Shown here: positions 63,623 to 64,000 of the stretch, piece by piece
Layout: each line of letters opens with the position of its first letter
How positions within the stretch are numbered: position 1 is the stretch's first letter
DNA from: Dryocola sp031988645
GTDB taxonomy: Bacteria; Pseudomonadota; Gammaproteobacteria; Enterobacterales; Enterobacteriaceae
Assembly: GCF_051307045.1 (NCBI RefSeq)
Contig: NZ_CP150452.1
Span: 434,001 to 498,000, forward strand
Direction of reading: 5' to 3'
Length of the DNA: 64,000 nucleotides
The notes under the pieces: generated by a model
What the model was told of the DNA's origin: nothing
Databases searched by the model: none
What the model saw: only the letters and a program-made list of their open reading frames with translations
Made by a program: the position numbers and the translations under genes

Positions 63623-64000
63623 ATGCAATACATCAAGATCCATTCGCAGGACAACGTCGCCGTCGCGTTAGTGGACCTGGCAGAAGGCGAAGCCGTTACC
63701 GTCGAAGACGCAGAAATTACGCTGCGCCAGCCGGTCTCGCGCGGCCATAAATTCGCGCTGTGCGCCATTGCGCAGGGCGAAAACGTCATCAAGTACGGCC
63801 TGCCGATTGGTCATGCTCTGGCGGCAATTGAACCGGGCGAGCATATTCACTCGCACAATGCGCGTACCAACCTGAGCGATTTGGACGAGTATCGCTATCA
63901 ACCTGCTTTTCAGGCGCTGGCAGAGCAGGCTGCGGATCGTGACGTGAACGTTTATCGCCGCGGCGGCGGCAGGGTCGGCGTGCGTAACGAACTGTGGATC
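63623..64000 (+). CDS. uxaA: Altronate dehydratase UxaA, N-terminal part (runs off the window)
   Basis: UxaA dehydrates altronate to 2-keto-3-deoxygluconate. The first 126 of about 495 residues are visible: the SAF domain with MQYIKIHSQDNVAVAL, RGHKFALCAIAQGENVIKYG and HIHSHNARTNLSDL, then the start of the catalytic domain (RRGGGRVGVRNELWI). ATG 63623 follows GAGGTTGAT. It is co-transcribed with uxaC. Confidence 0.95.
   Translation, partial: MQYIKIHSQDNVAVALVDLAEGEAVTVEDAEITLRQPVSRGHKFALCAIAQGENVIKYGLPIGHALAAIEPGEHIHSHNARTNLSDLDEYRYQPAFQALAEQAADRDVNVYRRGGGRVGVRNELWI

Overview
This window is a stretch of core chromosome from a member of the Enterobacteriaceae, probably close to Enterobacter, Cronobacter, Cedecea or Klebsiella. 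The proteins closely match their Escherichia coli K-12 counterparts, the gene order is the E. coli 69-73 min order read backwards, and the base composition is GC-rich. I do not commit to a species. I saw no tRNA or rRNA gene, prophage, insertion sequence or CRISPR array.

Layout. 1-6548: end of rng (RNase G), yhdP, tldD. 6564-10809: aaeR and the divergent aaeXAB efflux operon. 10892-12346: a GabD-type aldehyde dehydrogenase not expected here from E. coli. 12388-14230: yhcO, two yhcN paralogues, argR. 14664-20081: mdh, degS, degQ, zapG, zapE. 20309-22602: rplM-rpsI and sspA-sspB. 22741-27517: sialic-acid genes nanR and nanA-nanT-nanK-nanQ, without nanE. 27691-33577: gltD and gltB (glutamate synthase). 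34397-39347: yhcC, arcB, the ArcZ small RNA, elbB, mtgA. 39348-47295: the minus-strand block yrbG, kdsD, kdsC, lptC, lptA, lptB, rpoN, hpf, ptsN, rapZ, npr (LPS synthesis and export, sigma-54, nitrogen PTS). 47523-52333: mlaFEDCB, ibaG, murA (outer-membrane lipid asymmetry and peptidoglycan). 52404-59165: yhaL, yhaK, yhaJ, yhaH and the yqj cluster with mzrA and yqjA. 59500-64000: exuR, exuT, uxaC and the start of uxaA (hexuronate catabolism).

Two things stand out. First, eleven genes (yhdP, mdh, degQ, zapE, rplM, gltB, kdsD, yhaK, yqjG, yqjC, uxaC) are each broken by exactly one extra base, and in all eleven the extra G or C lies in or next to a GGCC tetranucleotide. Several of these genes should be essential or highly conserved. 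The likeliest reading is a sequence-specific base-calling or consensus error at GGCC, perhaps because that motif is methylated in the strain, and not true gene decay. I therefore annotate them as intact genes with an apparent frameshift. Second, murA is joined directly to yhaL. In E. coli about 80 kb, including essential genes such as ispB, obgE, ftsH, nusA, infB and rnpB, lies between them, so the junction is either a real rearrangement or an assembly misjoin.

I did not find a convincing new biological system. Smaller points include the missing nanE, the aldehyde dehydrogenase next to aaeB, conserved operators for NanR, ArgR and CRP, candidate ExuR boxes, a possible leader ORF overlapping the start of gltB, and a terminator that contains the stop codon of the converging gene.
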